From Pseudomonas sp. ADAK18 (GTDB lineage: Bacteria > Pseudomonadota > Gammaproteobacteria > Pseudomonadales > Pseudomonadaceae), in NCBI RefSeq assembly GCF_012935695.1, contig NZ_CP052859.1, positions 5,807,001-5,871,000 on the forward strand: DNA of 64,000 nt, read 5' to 3'. Both the position numbers and the translations under genes were made by a program. How positions within the stretch are numbered: position 1 is the stretch's first letter; every line of letters starts with the position of its first letter. Below the pieces are notes generated by a model. That model was not told the DNA's origin, did not search any database, and saw only the letters and a program-made list of their open reading frames with translations. Positions 40,266 through 48,974 of the stretch are shown here, piece after piece.

Positions 40266-41654
40266 TCAGATCTCCCAGGGTAGACGAATGTTCAGCCACA
40301 ATCCGCCTTCAGGCGAGTGAGCAGCAGTGATCCGGCCGCCATGTGCTTCGACGATATTCCGGCAAATCGCCAGGCCCAGGCCTGCGCCGCCATTGGCCCG
40401 ATTGCGCGACGCTTCGCCACGATAGAAGCGCTCGAACAGGCGTGGCAGTTGCTCGGCGCTCACCCCGGGAGCTGAGTCGATAATGTCGATGATCAACGCT
40501 TGCGGATCGGGCCTGAGGCTGACGCGCACATGGCCGCCGGCTGCGGTGTAGCGCATCGAGTTTTCCAGCAGATTACCGAACAGCTGTTGCATGCGACTGG
40601 CATCCACTTCCAGTACGTAGGGCCTGGCCGGCAGTTTCAACTCCAGGTTCAGGCAGCGGGCAACGCTGCGCTCGCGAAACAGCTCGACGCTCTGGCTCAA
40701 CAACGCGCCCACGTCGGCTTTGTTTTTGCGATAGGTCAGGGCGCCGACGTCCGCCAGGGACAACTCGTAAAGGTCTTCGATCAGTTTGCCCAGCAGGCCC
40801 ACTTCGGTTTGCAGTGACCACAGGGCGTTGCGGTCGAGGGGGCGTACGCCGTCTTCCAGGGCCTCCAGTTCGCCGCGCAAGATCGCCAGCGGCGTGCGCA
40901 GCTCATGGGAGACATCGGCCATGAAGTCGCGACGCATGCGTTCGGTGCGCTCCAGGGTCAGGGCCAGTTGATTGAAGTCCCGGGACAGCTGCCCGACTTC
41001 ATCCTGGGAGGTGACCGCCACCCGGCAGTTGTACTCGCCGGCTGCCAGTCGATGGGTGGCGGCGGCCACTCGTTTGACCGGGCCGAGGAGCGTGCGGGAG
41101 ATCCACCAGGCGATCAGTGTGGCCAGCAGCAGGGAGCCAAGGCCAACGATCAGGCTGGTGTGGAGTTGATAGCGTCTAAAGATTTCGCCGCCGCCTTCTG
41201 AAACGCTCTGAAACGGTGCGAGGGCTAGCCAGCCGACCGTTTTCCCATCCAGTAGGATGGGGCGCAGGATTGCGTCAGCCCCGGGTTTCTTGTAGCCGAC
41301 CACGCGCTGTTGTTGAGCATCCAGCAGGGCCATGCGAAACAGCGCGCCGGTGGAGTCGGGCATCATCGCTTCTTCCCGTGGAGTATCCAGCGGGAAGTCC
41401 ACGCCCGGAATAGGCCGCATCAGTTCGAACAACTGGCGCGGATCTTTGCGGAACTCATCCCAACTGCCTTCTCGGCCGTAAAACTCGGCCAGCCTTGGCA
41501 AGGCTTTCTCCAGCCGTGTAATCCCCTGGTCGTTGAGGTAGCCGATAAAGCCGCGCTGGAAGCTCCAGCCGGTGGCGGCACTCATCGCCAGGATGACCAG
41601 CAGCACGCTGGCGAAGACGGCGGCGAACAGTTTGGTGGAAATACTCAGCTTCAT
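40266..41654 (-). CDS. Sensor histidine kinase (BaeS-like)
   Basis: This 462-residue membrane kinase starts at ATG 41654 ([13 protein letters not shown]); an upstream frame start would add 11 unlikely residues. Two membrane helices (about 8-30 and 168-190) enclose a ~135-residue periplasmic sensor. A HAMP domain follows ([20 protein letters not shown]), then the H-box [15 protein letters not shown], the N box [13 protein letters not shown], and the G box [19 protein letters not shown]. It shares an operon with its response regulator. The ligand is unknown; envelope stress or toxic compounds are typical for relatives. Confidence 0.92.
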   Translation of the reverse strand: MKLSISTKLFAAVFASVLLVILAMSAATGWSFQRGFIGYLNDQGITRLEKALPRLAEFYGREGSWDEFRKDPRQLFELMRPIPGVDFPLDTPREEAMMPDSTGALFRMALLDAQQQRVVGYKKPGADAILRPILLDGKTVGWLALAPFQSVSEGGGEIFRRYQLHTSLIVGLGSLLLATLIAWWISRTLLGPVKRVAAATHRLAAGEYNCRVAVTSQDEVGQLSRDFNQLALTLERTERMRRDFMADVSHELRTPLAILRGELEALEDGVRPLDRNALWSLQTEVGLLGKLIEDLYELSLADVGALTYRKNKADVGALLSQSVELFRERSVARCLNLELKLPARPYVLEVDASRMQQLFGNLLENSMRYTAAGGHVRVSLRPDPQALIIDIIDSAPGVSAEQLPRLFERFYRGEASRNRANGGAGLGLAICRNIVEAHGGRITAAHSPEGGLWLNIRLPWEI

Positions 41655-41802
41655 GGGCGGTGGGCAAGTCGCGGAATGTCTTTCCATTTAGGCCCCCTGG
41701 CGTGCAGGTTTCAAGGGTGCGCGCCAATCTTCAATTTTCCTGCACATTTGCCTCTCATCCTGACGCCTCGCTCAAGCTTTCCCCTTTGTTGCTGAGGCCT
41801 CT

Positions 41803-42966
41803 ATGTCGACAAAACTGCTCGCCAAATTTTTGGTGACATGCGCGTTCGTGATGGCGCTGCTGGTGCTTTCACTGTTGAGCGGTTGCTCCTCGGATGAGCC
41901 ACCAACAACACCGGCTGCCCCCGAGGTCAGCGTGATTACCCTGAAACCGCAAAGCCAGGTGTTGCGCACCGAGCTGACGGGGCGTACCCAGGCTCTTTTG
42001 ATGGCAGAGGTGCGCCCGCAAGTGGGCGGCGTGGTGCTTCGGCGCTTGTTTGTCGAAGGCAGCGAGGTCAAGTCCGGGCAGGTGTTGTACGAGCTGGATG
42101 CGGCGCCCTACCGCGCCGCCGTGGCGCAATCCGAGGCGTCGTTGGCCAAGTCCCGTGCGAGCCTCAAGGCGGCCCGGATCACGGCCAGGCGTACGGCTGA
42201 ATTGGCGACCATCGAGGCCGTCAGCCGTCAGGACAACGACGACGCCCAAGCCAATGTGGAGACCGCAGCGGCGGACGTGAAACTCGCCGAGGCGGCCCTG
42301 GAAACCGCGAGGATCAACCTGACCTACACCCGCATTGTCGCGCCGATCTCCGGACGTATTGAAACCTCGACTGTCACCCCTGGCGCCCTGGTGGTGGCCA
42401 ATCAGGAGACGGTGCTGACCACCATTCAGCAGCTCGACCCGTTGTACGTCGATGTCACCCAGTCCACCACCGAGTTGCTGCGCCTGCAGCGTGAGCTGGC
42501 GACTGGCACCCTGCGCAGTGCCGCCGAGGGCGAGGCAGACATGTCCTTACGCCTGGAAGACGGCAGCCTCTACAACCAGACCGGGCGCTTGAAGTTCAGC
42601 GGCGCCAGGGTGAACGAGGGCACCGGCACGGTGACCTTGCGTGCTGAAATCGCCAACCCGAATCGCCAGTTGCTGCCAGGCATGTACGTGCGTGGAGTGT
42701 TGGAGCAGGCGCGGGATGACCAGGCGATTCTGGTGCCGCAGCAAGCGGTGACCCGCGCGGCCAGCGGTGCTACCTCGGTCCTGCTGGTGGTAGACGGAAA
42801 GGTTGAGCAGCGGCCAATCACCTTTGACCGGGCGGTGGATAACCAGTGGTGGGTGACCTCAGGGCTGGTGGCCGGCGAGCAGGTGATCGTTGAGGGAGGG
42901 CAGAAAGTCAGGCCCGGCATAGCGGTGTCGGTCGTGGAAAACGCAGCCGTGAAAAAGGAGGACTGA
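41803..42966 (+). CDS. RND efflux periplasmic adaptor lipoprotein (AcrA/MexA type)
   Basis: This 387-residue membrane-fusion protein carries a signal peptide ending in a lipobox (LLSGCSSD, Cys near 28). The HlyD/AcrA pattern is clear: RPQVGGVVLRRLFVEGSEVK (lipoyl half-motif), a coiled-coil hairpin (about 100-160), APISGRIETSTVTPGALV, and a beta-barrel with LLPGMYVRGVLEQ. It is followed 2 nt later by the RND pump. The genes face away from a BaeSR-like system. No outer-membrane factor gene is present, so an OprM-type channel from elsewhere would be needed. Confidence 0.95.
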   Translation: MSTKLLAKFLVTCAFVMALLVLSLLSGCSSDEPPTTPAAPEVSVITLKPQSQVLRTELTGRTQALLMAEVRPQVGGVVLRRLFVEGSEVKSGQVLYELDAAPYRAAVAQSEASLAKSRASLKAARITARRTAELATIEAVSRQDNDDAQANVETAAADVKLAEAALETARINLTYTRIVAPISGRIETSTVTPGALVVANQETVLTTIQQLDPLYVDVTQSTTELLRLQRELATGTLRSAAEGEADMSLRLEDGSLYNQTGRLKFSGARVNEGTGTVTLRAEIANPNRQLLPGMYVRGVLEQARDDQAILVPQQAVTRAASGATSVLLVVDGKVEQRPITFDRAVDNQWWVTSGLVAGEQVIVEGGQKVRPGIAVSVVENAAVKKED

Positions 42967-42968
42967 AC

Positions 42969-45900
42969 ATGGGACGCTTCTTCATTGATCGGCCGATTTT
43001 TGCCTGGGTCATCGCCATCGTCATCATGCTCGGCGGCGCGCTGTCCATCAGCCAACTGCCGCTTGAACAGTACCCGGACATCGCACCGCCCAGCGTACGG
43101 ATTTCCGCCACCTATACCGGCGCTTCGGCCAAGACCGTGGAAGATTCGGTGACGCAAATCATCGAGCAGCAAATGACCGGCCTGGATAACTTGCTGTACA
43201 TGTCCGCCTCCAGCAGTTCGGCGGGCACCGCGACCATCACCCTGACCTTCGCCCCCGGCACCGACCCGGATGTGGCGCAGATGCAGGTGCAGAACAAGCT
43301 TCAGCAGGCTCAGTCGCGCTTGCCGCAAACCGTACAGAGCCAAGGGGTGACGGTGACCAAGGGCAGTTCTGACTTCCTGCTGATGGTGGCTCTGAAGTCG
43401 GCGAACAGTCAGGTCACCAGCAACGAGATCGGCGACTACATCGACAGCACTTTGTTGGACCAGCTCAGTCGGGTCAACGGTGTGGGCGAGGTGCAGTTGC
43501 TCGGTTCTGGTTTTGCCATGCGTATCTGGCTTGACCCGGCCAAGCTGGCCAAATACGCACTGATGCCTTCGGATGTCAGCGCCGCGTTGCAGGCGCAAAA
43601 CACCGAAGTCTCGGCCGGGCAATTGGGCGCCTTGCCGGCGGTGGCGGGGCAACAATTGAACGCCACCATCACCGCGCGCAACAAACTGCAGACCCTGGAG
43701 GAATTTCGCAATGTGGTGGTCAAGTCCGCCAGTGACGGCGCCCTGGTGCTGCTCAGCGATGTGGCGCGCATTGAGGTCGGCGCCGAGAGCTATGACGTGA
43801 TCACCACCCTCAACGGCCAGCCGGCAGCGTCCATGGGCGTGACCTTGGCCACTGGCGCCAATGCTTTGTCGGTGGGCGATGCGGTGAAGGCCAAGCTGGC
43901 CGAACTGGAGCAATTTTTCCCCAGCGAACTGCGGCTGGAGGCGGTGGTGGCTTACGACACCACACCCTTTGTCAGCCTCTCGATCAAGGAAGTGGTGATG
44001 TCCTTGGGCGAAGCCATCGTGCTGGTGGTGCTGATCATGTACCTGTTCCTGCAAAACCTGCGGGCCACGTTGATCCCCACCATTACCGTGCCGGTGGTGT
44101 TACTGGGGACATTCGGGGTGCTGGCGTTACTGGGGTATTCGATCAATACCCTGACCATGTTTGCCATGGTGTTGGCCATCGGGTTGCTGGTGGACGACGC
44201 GATTGTGGTGGTGGAGAACGTCGAGCGGGTCATGGCCGAGAAAGCCCTGTCGGCGCTGGAGGCCACCCGTGAATCGATGGATGAGATCACAGGCGCGCTG
44301 GTGGGCATTGCCCTGGTGTTGTCTGCGGTGTTCATTCCCATGGCGTTTTTCGGCGGTTCCACGGGGATCATTTACCGACAGTTTTCGGTGACCATCGTCG
44401 TCGCGATGCTGTTGTCGGTGTTTGTCGCCATGACCCTGACGCCGGCACTGTGCGCCACGCTGTTGCGACCCGGCGATGTCAATCATGGAACCCGTGGCGG
44501 CTTCTTCGGGTGGTTCAACCGCATGTTTGCGCGCAATACCGAGCGTTATCAGGTTGGCGTGGGGCAGATGCTCAAGCGCAAGCGTTCAGGGTTGCTGGCC
44601 TACGCTCTGATAGCCGGCGCCATGGGCCTGGTCTACGTGCAGTTGCCCACCGGCTTTCTGCCGGATGAAGATCAGGGCACGCTGATGGCGCAAATCAAAC
44701 TGCCGGAGGGTGGGACTAACACCCGCATGGATGCAGCCATGAGTCAGCTCGAGGATTACATGCTGGCGCAACCGGAGGTCGACGCGTTGATCGGCATTGC
44801 CGGCCTGGGCATCGGTGGGAATGGGCAGAGTACCGGGCGGGCCTTTATCAAACTCAAGGACTGGAGCGAGCGCACGGGCCCCGGCCAGGACTCGGCGTCG
44901 ATTGCCCGGCGCGCCAGCCAGGCGCTGGCCAGCGTGCGTGATGCGAGCATTTTCGTCAGCTTGCCCCCGGCGATTCGCGGGCTGGGGCAAAGCTCGGGTT
45001 TTGATGTGCAGCTCAAGGACCTCGGTGGTCTGGGACACGATGCATTGGTCAAGGCGCGCGACGAGTTCATTCGCCAGGCCAACCAGAACCCGCTGCTGCA
45101 ACGGGTGCGCAGCAACGGGTTGAATGACACGCCAGAGCTGCGGGTCAGTATCGATGATCGCAAAGCCGGCGCCCTGAGCCTGTCCACCAGCGACATCAAC
45201 AACACCTTGTCGGCGGCGCTGGGCGGCAATTACGTCAACGATTATCTCAACCAGGGCCGGGTCAAGCGGGTGTACATCCAGGGCGAGGCCGAGGCGCGCA
45301 TGCAGGTCGCGGACCTGGACCGCTGGTTTGTGCGCAACAGTCTGGGGCAGATGGTGCCTTTTTCCTCCTTTGCCAGCGCGGCCTGGAGTTACGGCTCGCC
45401 GCAACTGGAACGCTACAACGGCAATGCGTCCTTGGGACTGGTGGGCGACCCGGCGCCGGGCGTCAGCTCGGGCGAGGCGATGGCGGCGGTGGAAACGATC
45501 ATCAAGCAACTGCCCGAAGGCATCGGTTACGAGTGGAGCGGGCAGTCCTATCAGGAGCGTCAGGCGGGTACTCAGGCGCCGTTGTTGTACGCGGTGTCCA
45601 TCGTTTTCGTATTCCTGTGTCTGGCGGCGTTGTACGAGAGTTGGTCGGTACCGTTCTCGGTAATGCTGGTGGTGCCATTGGGCGTGATCGGCACGGTGCT
45701 GGCGACGCGAGTAACGGGGCTGTCGAACGATGTGTACTTCCAGGTCGGCCTGCTGACCACGGTGGGGCTGGCGGCCAAGAACGCGATCCTTATTGTGGAG
45801 TTTGCCAAGCATTTGCAGGAGCAGGGCCAAGGCTTGGTGGATGCCACGTTGACGGCGGCGCGTTTGCGTTTGCGGCCGATTCTGATGACGTCACTGGCGT

Positions 45901-46100
45901 TCATGTTCGGTGTCTTGCCGTTGGCCTTGAGCAGTGGCGCAGGGTCGGCGGGACGGCAGGCCATCGGCACCGGGGTGTTGGGCGGGATGTTCAGTGCGAC
46001 GGTGCTGGGGATATTTTTCGTGCCGCTGTTTTTTGTGTTGATTCGCGGGCGGTTTACGCGCAAGTCGTCCGCTGCCGTATCCACGGAGTCTGAGCAATGA
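42969..46100 (+). CDS. RND (HAE1) multidrug efflux pump, inner-membrane subunit
   Basis: This 1,043-residue pump begins MGRFFIDRPIFAWVIAIVIM, as AcrB/MexB proteins do. Twelve membrane helices are predicted, with two large periplasmic loops. The proton-relay pair is in GLLVDDAIVVVENVERVM, and the helix-10 lysine region in TTVGLAAKNAILIVEFAKHL. Porter-domain signatures (GTDPDVAQMQVQNKLQQAQ) are present. It works as a trimer with the adaptor encoded just upstream to expel amphiphilic compounds. Its stop overlaps the start of a tiny lipoprotein gene. The substrate range cannot be inferred. Confidence 0.96.
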   Translation: MGRFFIDRPIFAWVIAIVIMLGGALSISQLPLEQYPDIAPPSVRISATYTGASAKTVEDSVTQIIEQQMTGLDNLLYMSASSSSAGTATITLTFAPGTDPDVAQMQVQNKLQQAQSRLPQTVQSQGVTVTKGSSDFLLMVALKSANSQVTSNEIGDYIDSTLLDQLSRVNGVGEVQLLGSGFAMRIWLDPAKLAKYALMPSDVSAALQAQNTEVSAGQLGALPAVAGQQLNATITARNKLQTLEEFRNVVVKSASDGALVLLSDVARIEVGAESYDVITTLNGQPAASMGVTLATGANALSVGDAVKAKLAELEQFFPSELRLEAVVAYDTTPFVSLSIKEVVMSLGEAIVLVVLIMYLFLQNLRATLIPTITVPVVLLGTFGVLALLGYSINTLTMFAMVLAIGLLVDDAIVVVENVERVMAEKALSALEATRESMDEITGALVGIALVLSAVFIPMAFFGGSTGIIYRQFSVTIVVAMLLSVFVAMTLTPALCATLLRPGDVNHGTRGGFFGWFNRMFARNTERYQVGVGQMLKRKRSGLLAYALIAGAMGLVYVQLPTGFLPDEDQGTLMAQIKLPEGGTNTRMDAAMSQLEDYMLAQPEVDALIGIAGLGIGGNGQSTGRAFIKLKDWSERTGPGQDSASIARRASQALASVRDASIFVSLPPAIRGLGQSSGFDVQLKDLGGLGHDALVKARDEFIRQANQNPLLQRVRSNGLNDTPELRVSIDDRKAGALSLSTSDINNTLSAALGGNYVNDYLNQGRVKRVYIQGEAEARMQVADLDRWFVRNSLGQMVPFSSFASAAWSYGSPQLERYNGNASLGLVGDPAPGVSSGEAMAAVETIIKQLPEGIGYEWSGQSYQERQAGTQAPLLYAVSIVFVFLCLAALYESWSVPFSVMLVVPLGVIGTVLATRVTGLSNDVYFQVGLLTTVGLAAKNAILIVEFAKHLQEQGQGLVDATLTAARLRLRPILMTSLAFMFGVLPLALSSGAGSAGRQAIGTGVLGGMFSATVLGIFFVPLFFVLIRGRFTRKSSAAVSTESEQ

Positions 46101-46234
46101 CCAAGCGTTGGTTTTTCATCTGGTTATTGATGGGCTGGCTGTTGGCCGGTAGTTGCAGTGAAGGTGGGGAGGATTTACCGGACAGCGAATCGACGCCGGT
46201 GTGGTGGAAGGCAGGGCGGCAAGTTTATGCCTAA
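46097..46234 (+). CDS. 45-residue lipoprotein at the end of the RND operon
   Basis: The ATG at 46097 overlaps the pump's stop (ATGA), and the frame runs 45 codons to TAA 46234. The product begins MTKRWFFIWLLMGWLLAG, followed by a lipobox-like Cys (AGSC, residues 17-20), then an acidic tail (SEGGEDLPDSESTPVWW) ending RQVYA. The coupled start and the perfect lipoprotein signal argue that it is real. It could be a small envelope partner of the pump. It overlaps the stop of the convergent cyclase gene by 4 nt. Confidence 0.65.
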   Translation: MTKRWFFIWLLMGWLLAGSCSEGGEDLPDSESTPVWWKAGRQVYA

Positions 46235-47244
46235 GTCGATTGAACCACCCGGTTCTTACCCTGACGCTTGGCTTCATACATCGCCGTATCGGCGCGGCCA
46301 AACAGGCTGTCCAGGTTGGCATCCTCGGCGCTGAGATTGGCCAGGCCCTGGCTGACCGTCACGCTGAAGCCTTGTTCTTCATGGCTGAAACTTAGCTGTT
46401 GGATTTCGTGCCTCAACCGTTCCGCCACTTGTAATGCCATCTCTGGCGCGCAGCCGGGCAGCACGGCGGCGAACTCTTCGCCGCCAATGCGCCCGAACAG
46501 GTCGCCACGGCGCAAAACCCCTCGACCGCTCCCGGCGATGCGCTGTAACACCTGATCGCCCTCCAGATGGCCGTAGGTGTCGTTGATGACCTTGAAGTCA
46601 TCGATGTCCAGCAACAGGAACGCCAAGGGGGTGCCCTGGGCGCAGGCGCGGTCGAATTCACGGTTGGCGCATTCAAAGAAGTGCCGACGGTTGCTGCTCT
46701 GGGTCAGCACGTCGGTGGTGGCCAGGCGGTGCAACTCCAGCTCCAACTGCTTCTTTTCGGTGATGTCCTCGGCCATGCCCACGATGATGACCGGCTGTCC
46801 GGGCTCGGCTTGCTGGTTGATATAGCACTTGTCGCTGATCCAGCGGATCTGCCCGTCTGCCGTGATGATGCGGTACTCGCGGTCTTCCACCACGCCTATG
46901 TCCAGCACTTGGGCCAGACTGTGCTCGGCATAGTCGACGTCTTCGGGGTGGATGCTGTTGCGCCATTCCCGATAATCGGTCAGCAGTAAACCTGCCATAC
47001 GTCCGAAAACTCGCTCATAGGCCGGGCTGACGTACAGCACACGACGGGTCTCCCATTCGATTGCCCACAGCACGGCATTCACGCTGACCAGCAGCGAACT
47101 CAACAACTGTTCACGTTCGCTCAGGCGTTCTACTTCGCCCTGGGCATGCATCAAGGCCAGTAAAGTAGCGGCCGCAGCAGGGCGCGGTTGTTCAGCCGTG
47201 GGCGGGGAGGACGCAGGTGTTGGGGTGGTCGTATCGTGGACCAT
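46231..47244 (-). CDS. PAS-GGDEF diguanylate cyclase
   Basis: This 337-residue protein makes cyclic di-GMP from GTP. ATG 47244 is preferred to the GTG two codons earlier. After an Ala/Pro-rich start, a PAS domain spans about 50-165 (VNAVLWAIEWETRRVLYVSP, then HPEDVDYAEHSLAQV, VGMAEDITEKKQLE). The GGDEF domain has LLDIDDFKVINDTYGHLEGD and the active site GRIGGEEFAAVL. An RxxD inhibitory site (RRGD) lies five residues before GGEEF, so product inhibition is expected. There is no membrane helix: it is a soluble sensor with an unknown PAS ligand. Confidence 0.93.
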   Translation of the reverse strand: MVHDTTTPTPASSPPTAEQPRPAAAATLLALMHAQGEVERLSEREQLLSSLLVSVNAVLWAIEWETRRVLYVSPAYERVFGRMAGLLLTDYREWRNSIHPEDVDYAEHSLAQVLDIGVVEDREYRIITADGQIRWISDKCYINQQAEPGQPVIIVGMAEDITEKKQLELELHRLATTDVLTQSSNRRHFFECANREFDRACAQGTPLAFLLLDIDDFKVINDTYGHLEGDQVLQRIAGSGRGVLRRGDLFGRIGGEEFAAVLPGCAPEMALQVAERLRHEIQQLSFSHEEQGFSVTVSQGLANLSAEDANLDSLFGRADTAMYEAKRQGKNRVVQST

Positions 47245-47498
47245 CGGCACAAGTCTCTCTGGGCGTGCCGCAGTATCGGACAGCGGTCACAACAAGGCTC
47301 GCCAGGATGGCGAAGCGTTGCTTGAGAGGAGGGATTTGCAGCGAAGTTCCGTTATCGGGGGCGTATGGAGGGGATAACGAGGTGCCTGTGAAATGGCGTC
47401 AAAAACCTGTAGGAGCGCCTTACATCTCCCGGAGATACCGTCTTGAACCTCACCGGGCAGGTGTGGGGTTATAGGGTGGGCCATTTGAACACCCCACC
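47245..47498. other. Intergenic stretch, no gene seen
   Basis: These ~250 nt upstream of the cyclase gene hold its presumed promoter. Apart from the inverted repeat that follows at 47499, I see no hairpin with a T tract, repeat or plausible small gene. Confidence 0.5.
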
Positions 47499-47598
47499 GC
47501 TGTCGAGCTTTAGCGAGGCTGCGTAGGCCGCACCGCAGCCACCGAGCTGGCCGCAAAACCGCGTCGTCCTTGACGCAGCCTCGCAGGGGCTCGACAGC
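47499..47598. repeat. Large imperfect inverted repeat (gctgtcgagc family)
   Basis: The arms gctgtcgagctttagcgagg..ctgcgt (47499-47524) and acgcagcctcgcaggggctcgacagc (47573-47598) are complementary with a few mismatches around a ~48-nt GC-rich centre (ccgcaccgcagccaccgagc region). This is an intergenic repeat of the kind scattered in P. fluorescens genomes and distinct from the gtgggagc REP family. It lies just after the desA stop codon and may act as its terminator. Confidence 0.7.
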
Positions 47599-47623
47599 TA
47601 CTACGGATGTGCCGGCTTGGCCT

Positions 47624-48808
47624 TTAGGCCTTGGCAGGCCGCAACGAGTAGGTTTTCAACTGATGGGCAAAGTCGCGCAGGGACTGAATCCCGCTGGCCT
47701 CGGCCTCGTGGACCCATTCCTTGATCGCCGCCAGCATGTCATGACCGTTGGTGCTGGTCTTGAGCCAGATCTGTTGCAGCGCCAGGCGCTTCTCGTAGAT
47801 CACTTTCAGCGCCTGGCTGTGCTCCAGCATGCTTTGGATGCGCAGGTGGTGACGGTCATCCAGCAGGCTGGTTTCCCGCGACAGCAGGCGCTTGGCGCGA
47901 TGGAATTGGTGACGGACCGAGTGATCGACCTTCTCCAGTTCCTGCTTGACCAGCGGCGCGATGACCAGCTTGCGGTACTGGGCCATGATCTGGAAACGGT
48001 TGTTGAGGATCGCCATGGCGGTGTCCATGTCCAGGTGGCCCTTGCCTTCGACCCGGTGAGCGATAGGTGCGACGCGCTGAACCTTGGCCAGGCGCAGGAA
48101 GCTGAACACTTTGATCCAGGCCCAGCCCAGGTCGAACTCCCATTTCTTCACCGACAGCTTGGCGGAGTTGGGGTAGGTGTGATGGTTGTTATGCAGTTCT
48201 TCGCCACCGACGATGATGCCCCAGGGAATCAGGTTGGTTGCCGCGTCACGGCATTCGAAGTTGCGATAGCCGACCGCATGGCCCAGGCCGTTGATCACGC
48301 CGGCGGCCCAGAACGGGATCCACATCATCTGGATCGCCCAGATGGTGATGCCGATGGTGCCGAACAGCAGCAGGTCGATGATGCCCATGATGGCGACACC
48401 CAGCAGCGGAAAACGGGTGTAGAGGTTGCGTTCGATCCAGTCTTCCGGGCAGTTCTTGCCGTAGATACGCAGCGTCTCGGGGTTTTCCGCCTCGGCGCGG
48501 TACAGTTCGGCGCCTTTGCGCAGGACAGTGGACAGGCCCTTGATCACCGGGCTGTGGGGATCGTCGACGGTTTCGCACTTGGCGTGGTGTTTACGGTGGA
48601 TGGCAGTCCACTCGCGGGTGTTCTGCGCCGTGGTCAGCCACAGCCAGAAGCGGAAGAAGTGTTTCAGGCCGGCATTGAGCTCCAGGGAGCGATGGGCTGA
48701 ATAGCGGTGCAGATAGACCGTGACGCCAACAATGGTCACGTGGGTCATCAACAGGGTGACTGCCACCAGTTGCCAAGGCGACAAGTCAAGAAAACCGTTG
48801 TACCACAT
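47624..48808 (-). CDS. desA: Delta-9 fatty acid desaturase
   Basis: This 394-residue membrane di-iron enzyme starts at ATG 48808 (MWYNGFLDLSPWQL). The three histidine boxes are present: HRYSAHR, HRKHH (TAIHRKHHAKCE) and HNNHH (GEELHNNHHTYP). Hydrophobic helices lie near 15-40 and 150-190. The C-terminal 100 residues are a hydrophilic helical extension. The neighbours match the P. aeruginosa PA0286-PA0280 order (desA, a PAS-GGDEF-EAL gene, oscA, sbp, cysTWA), so this is DesA, which inserts a double bond into phospholipid acyl chains, rather than the acyl-CoA desaturase DesB. Confidence 0.88.
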   Translation of the reverse strand: MWYNGFLDLSPWQLVAVTLLMTHVTIVGVTVYLHRYSAHRSLELNAGLKHFFRFWLWLTTAQNTREWTAIHRKHHAKCETVDDPHSPVIKGLSTVLRKGAELYRAEAENPETLRIYGKNCPEDWIERNLYTRFPLLGVAIMGIIDLLLFGTIGITIWAIQMMWIPFWAAGVINGLGHAVGYRNFECRDAATNLIPWGIIVGGEELHNNHHTYPNSAKLSVKKWEFDLGWAWIKVFSFLRLAKVQRVAPIAHRVEGKGHLDMDTAMAILNNRFQIMAQYRKLVIAPLVKQELEKVDHSVRHQFHRAKRLLSRETSLLDDRHHLRIQSMLEHSQALKVIYEKRLALQQIWLKTSTNGHDMLAAIKEWVHEAEASGIQSLRDFAHQLKTYSLRPAKA

Positions 48809-48974
48809 AGGCTGTATGGCCCTCAGATAAAGAAAAAAACAGCTCACGCATTATCACTAAGCCCACAGATAAAACCAGTCGCCCTTTCAGATAGAAGTGA
48901 CTGGATGTTTCTTATTCTATAATCCCCAACCTTTGTAGGGCGAATCTGGTTTTTTAGTAAGGATTACTAACCAT

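Noticed and set aside
41803..46100. Naming the RND operon after a specific Mex system
   Set aside because: The adaptor and pump are clear, but without comparison the sequence does not identify one named pump, and no outer-membrane factor gene helps.
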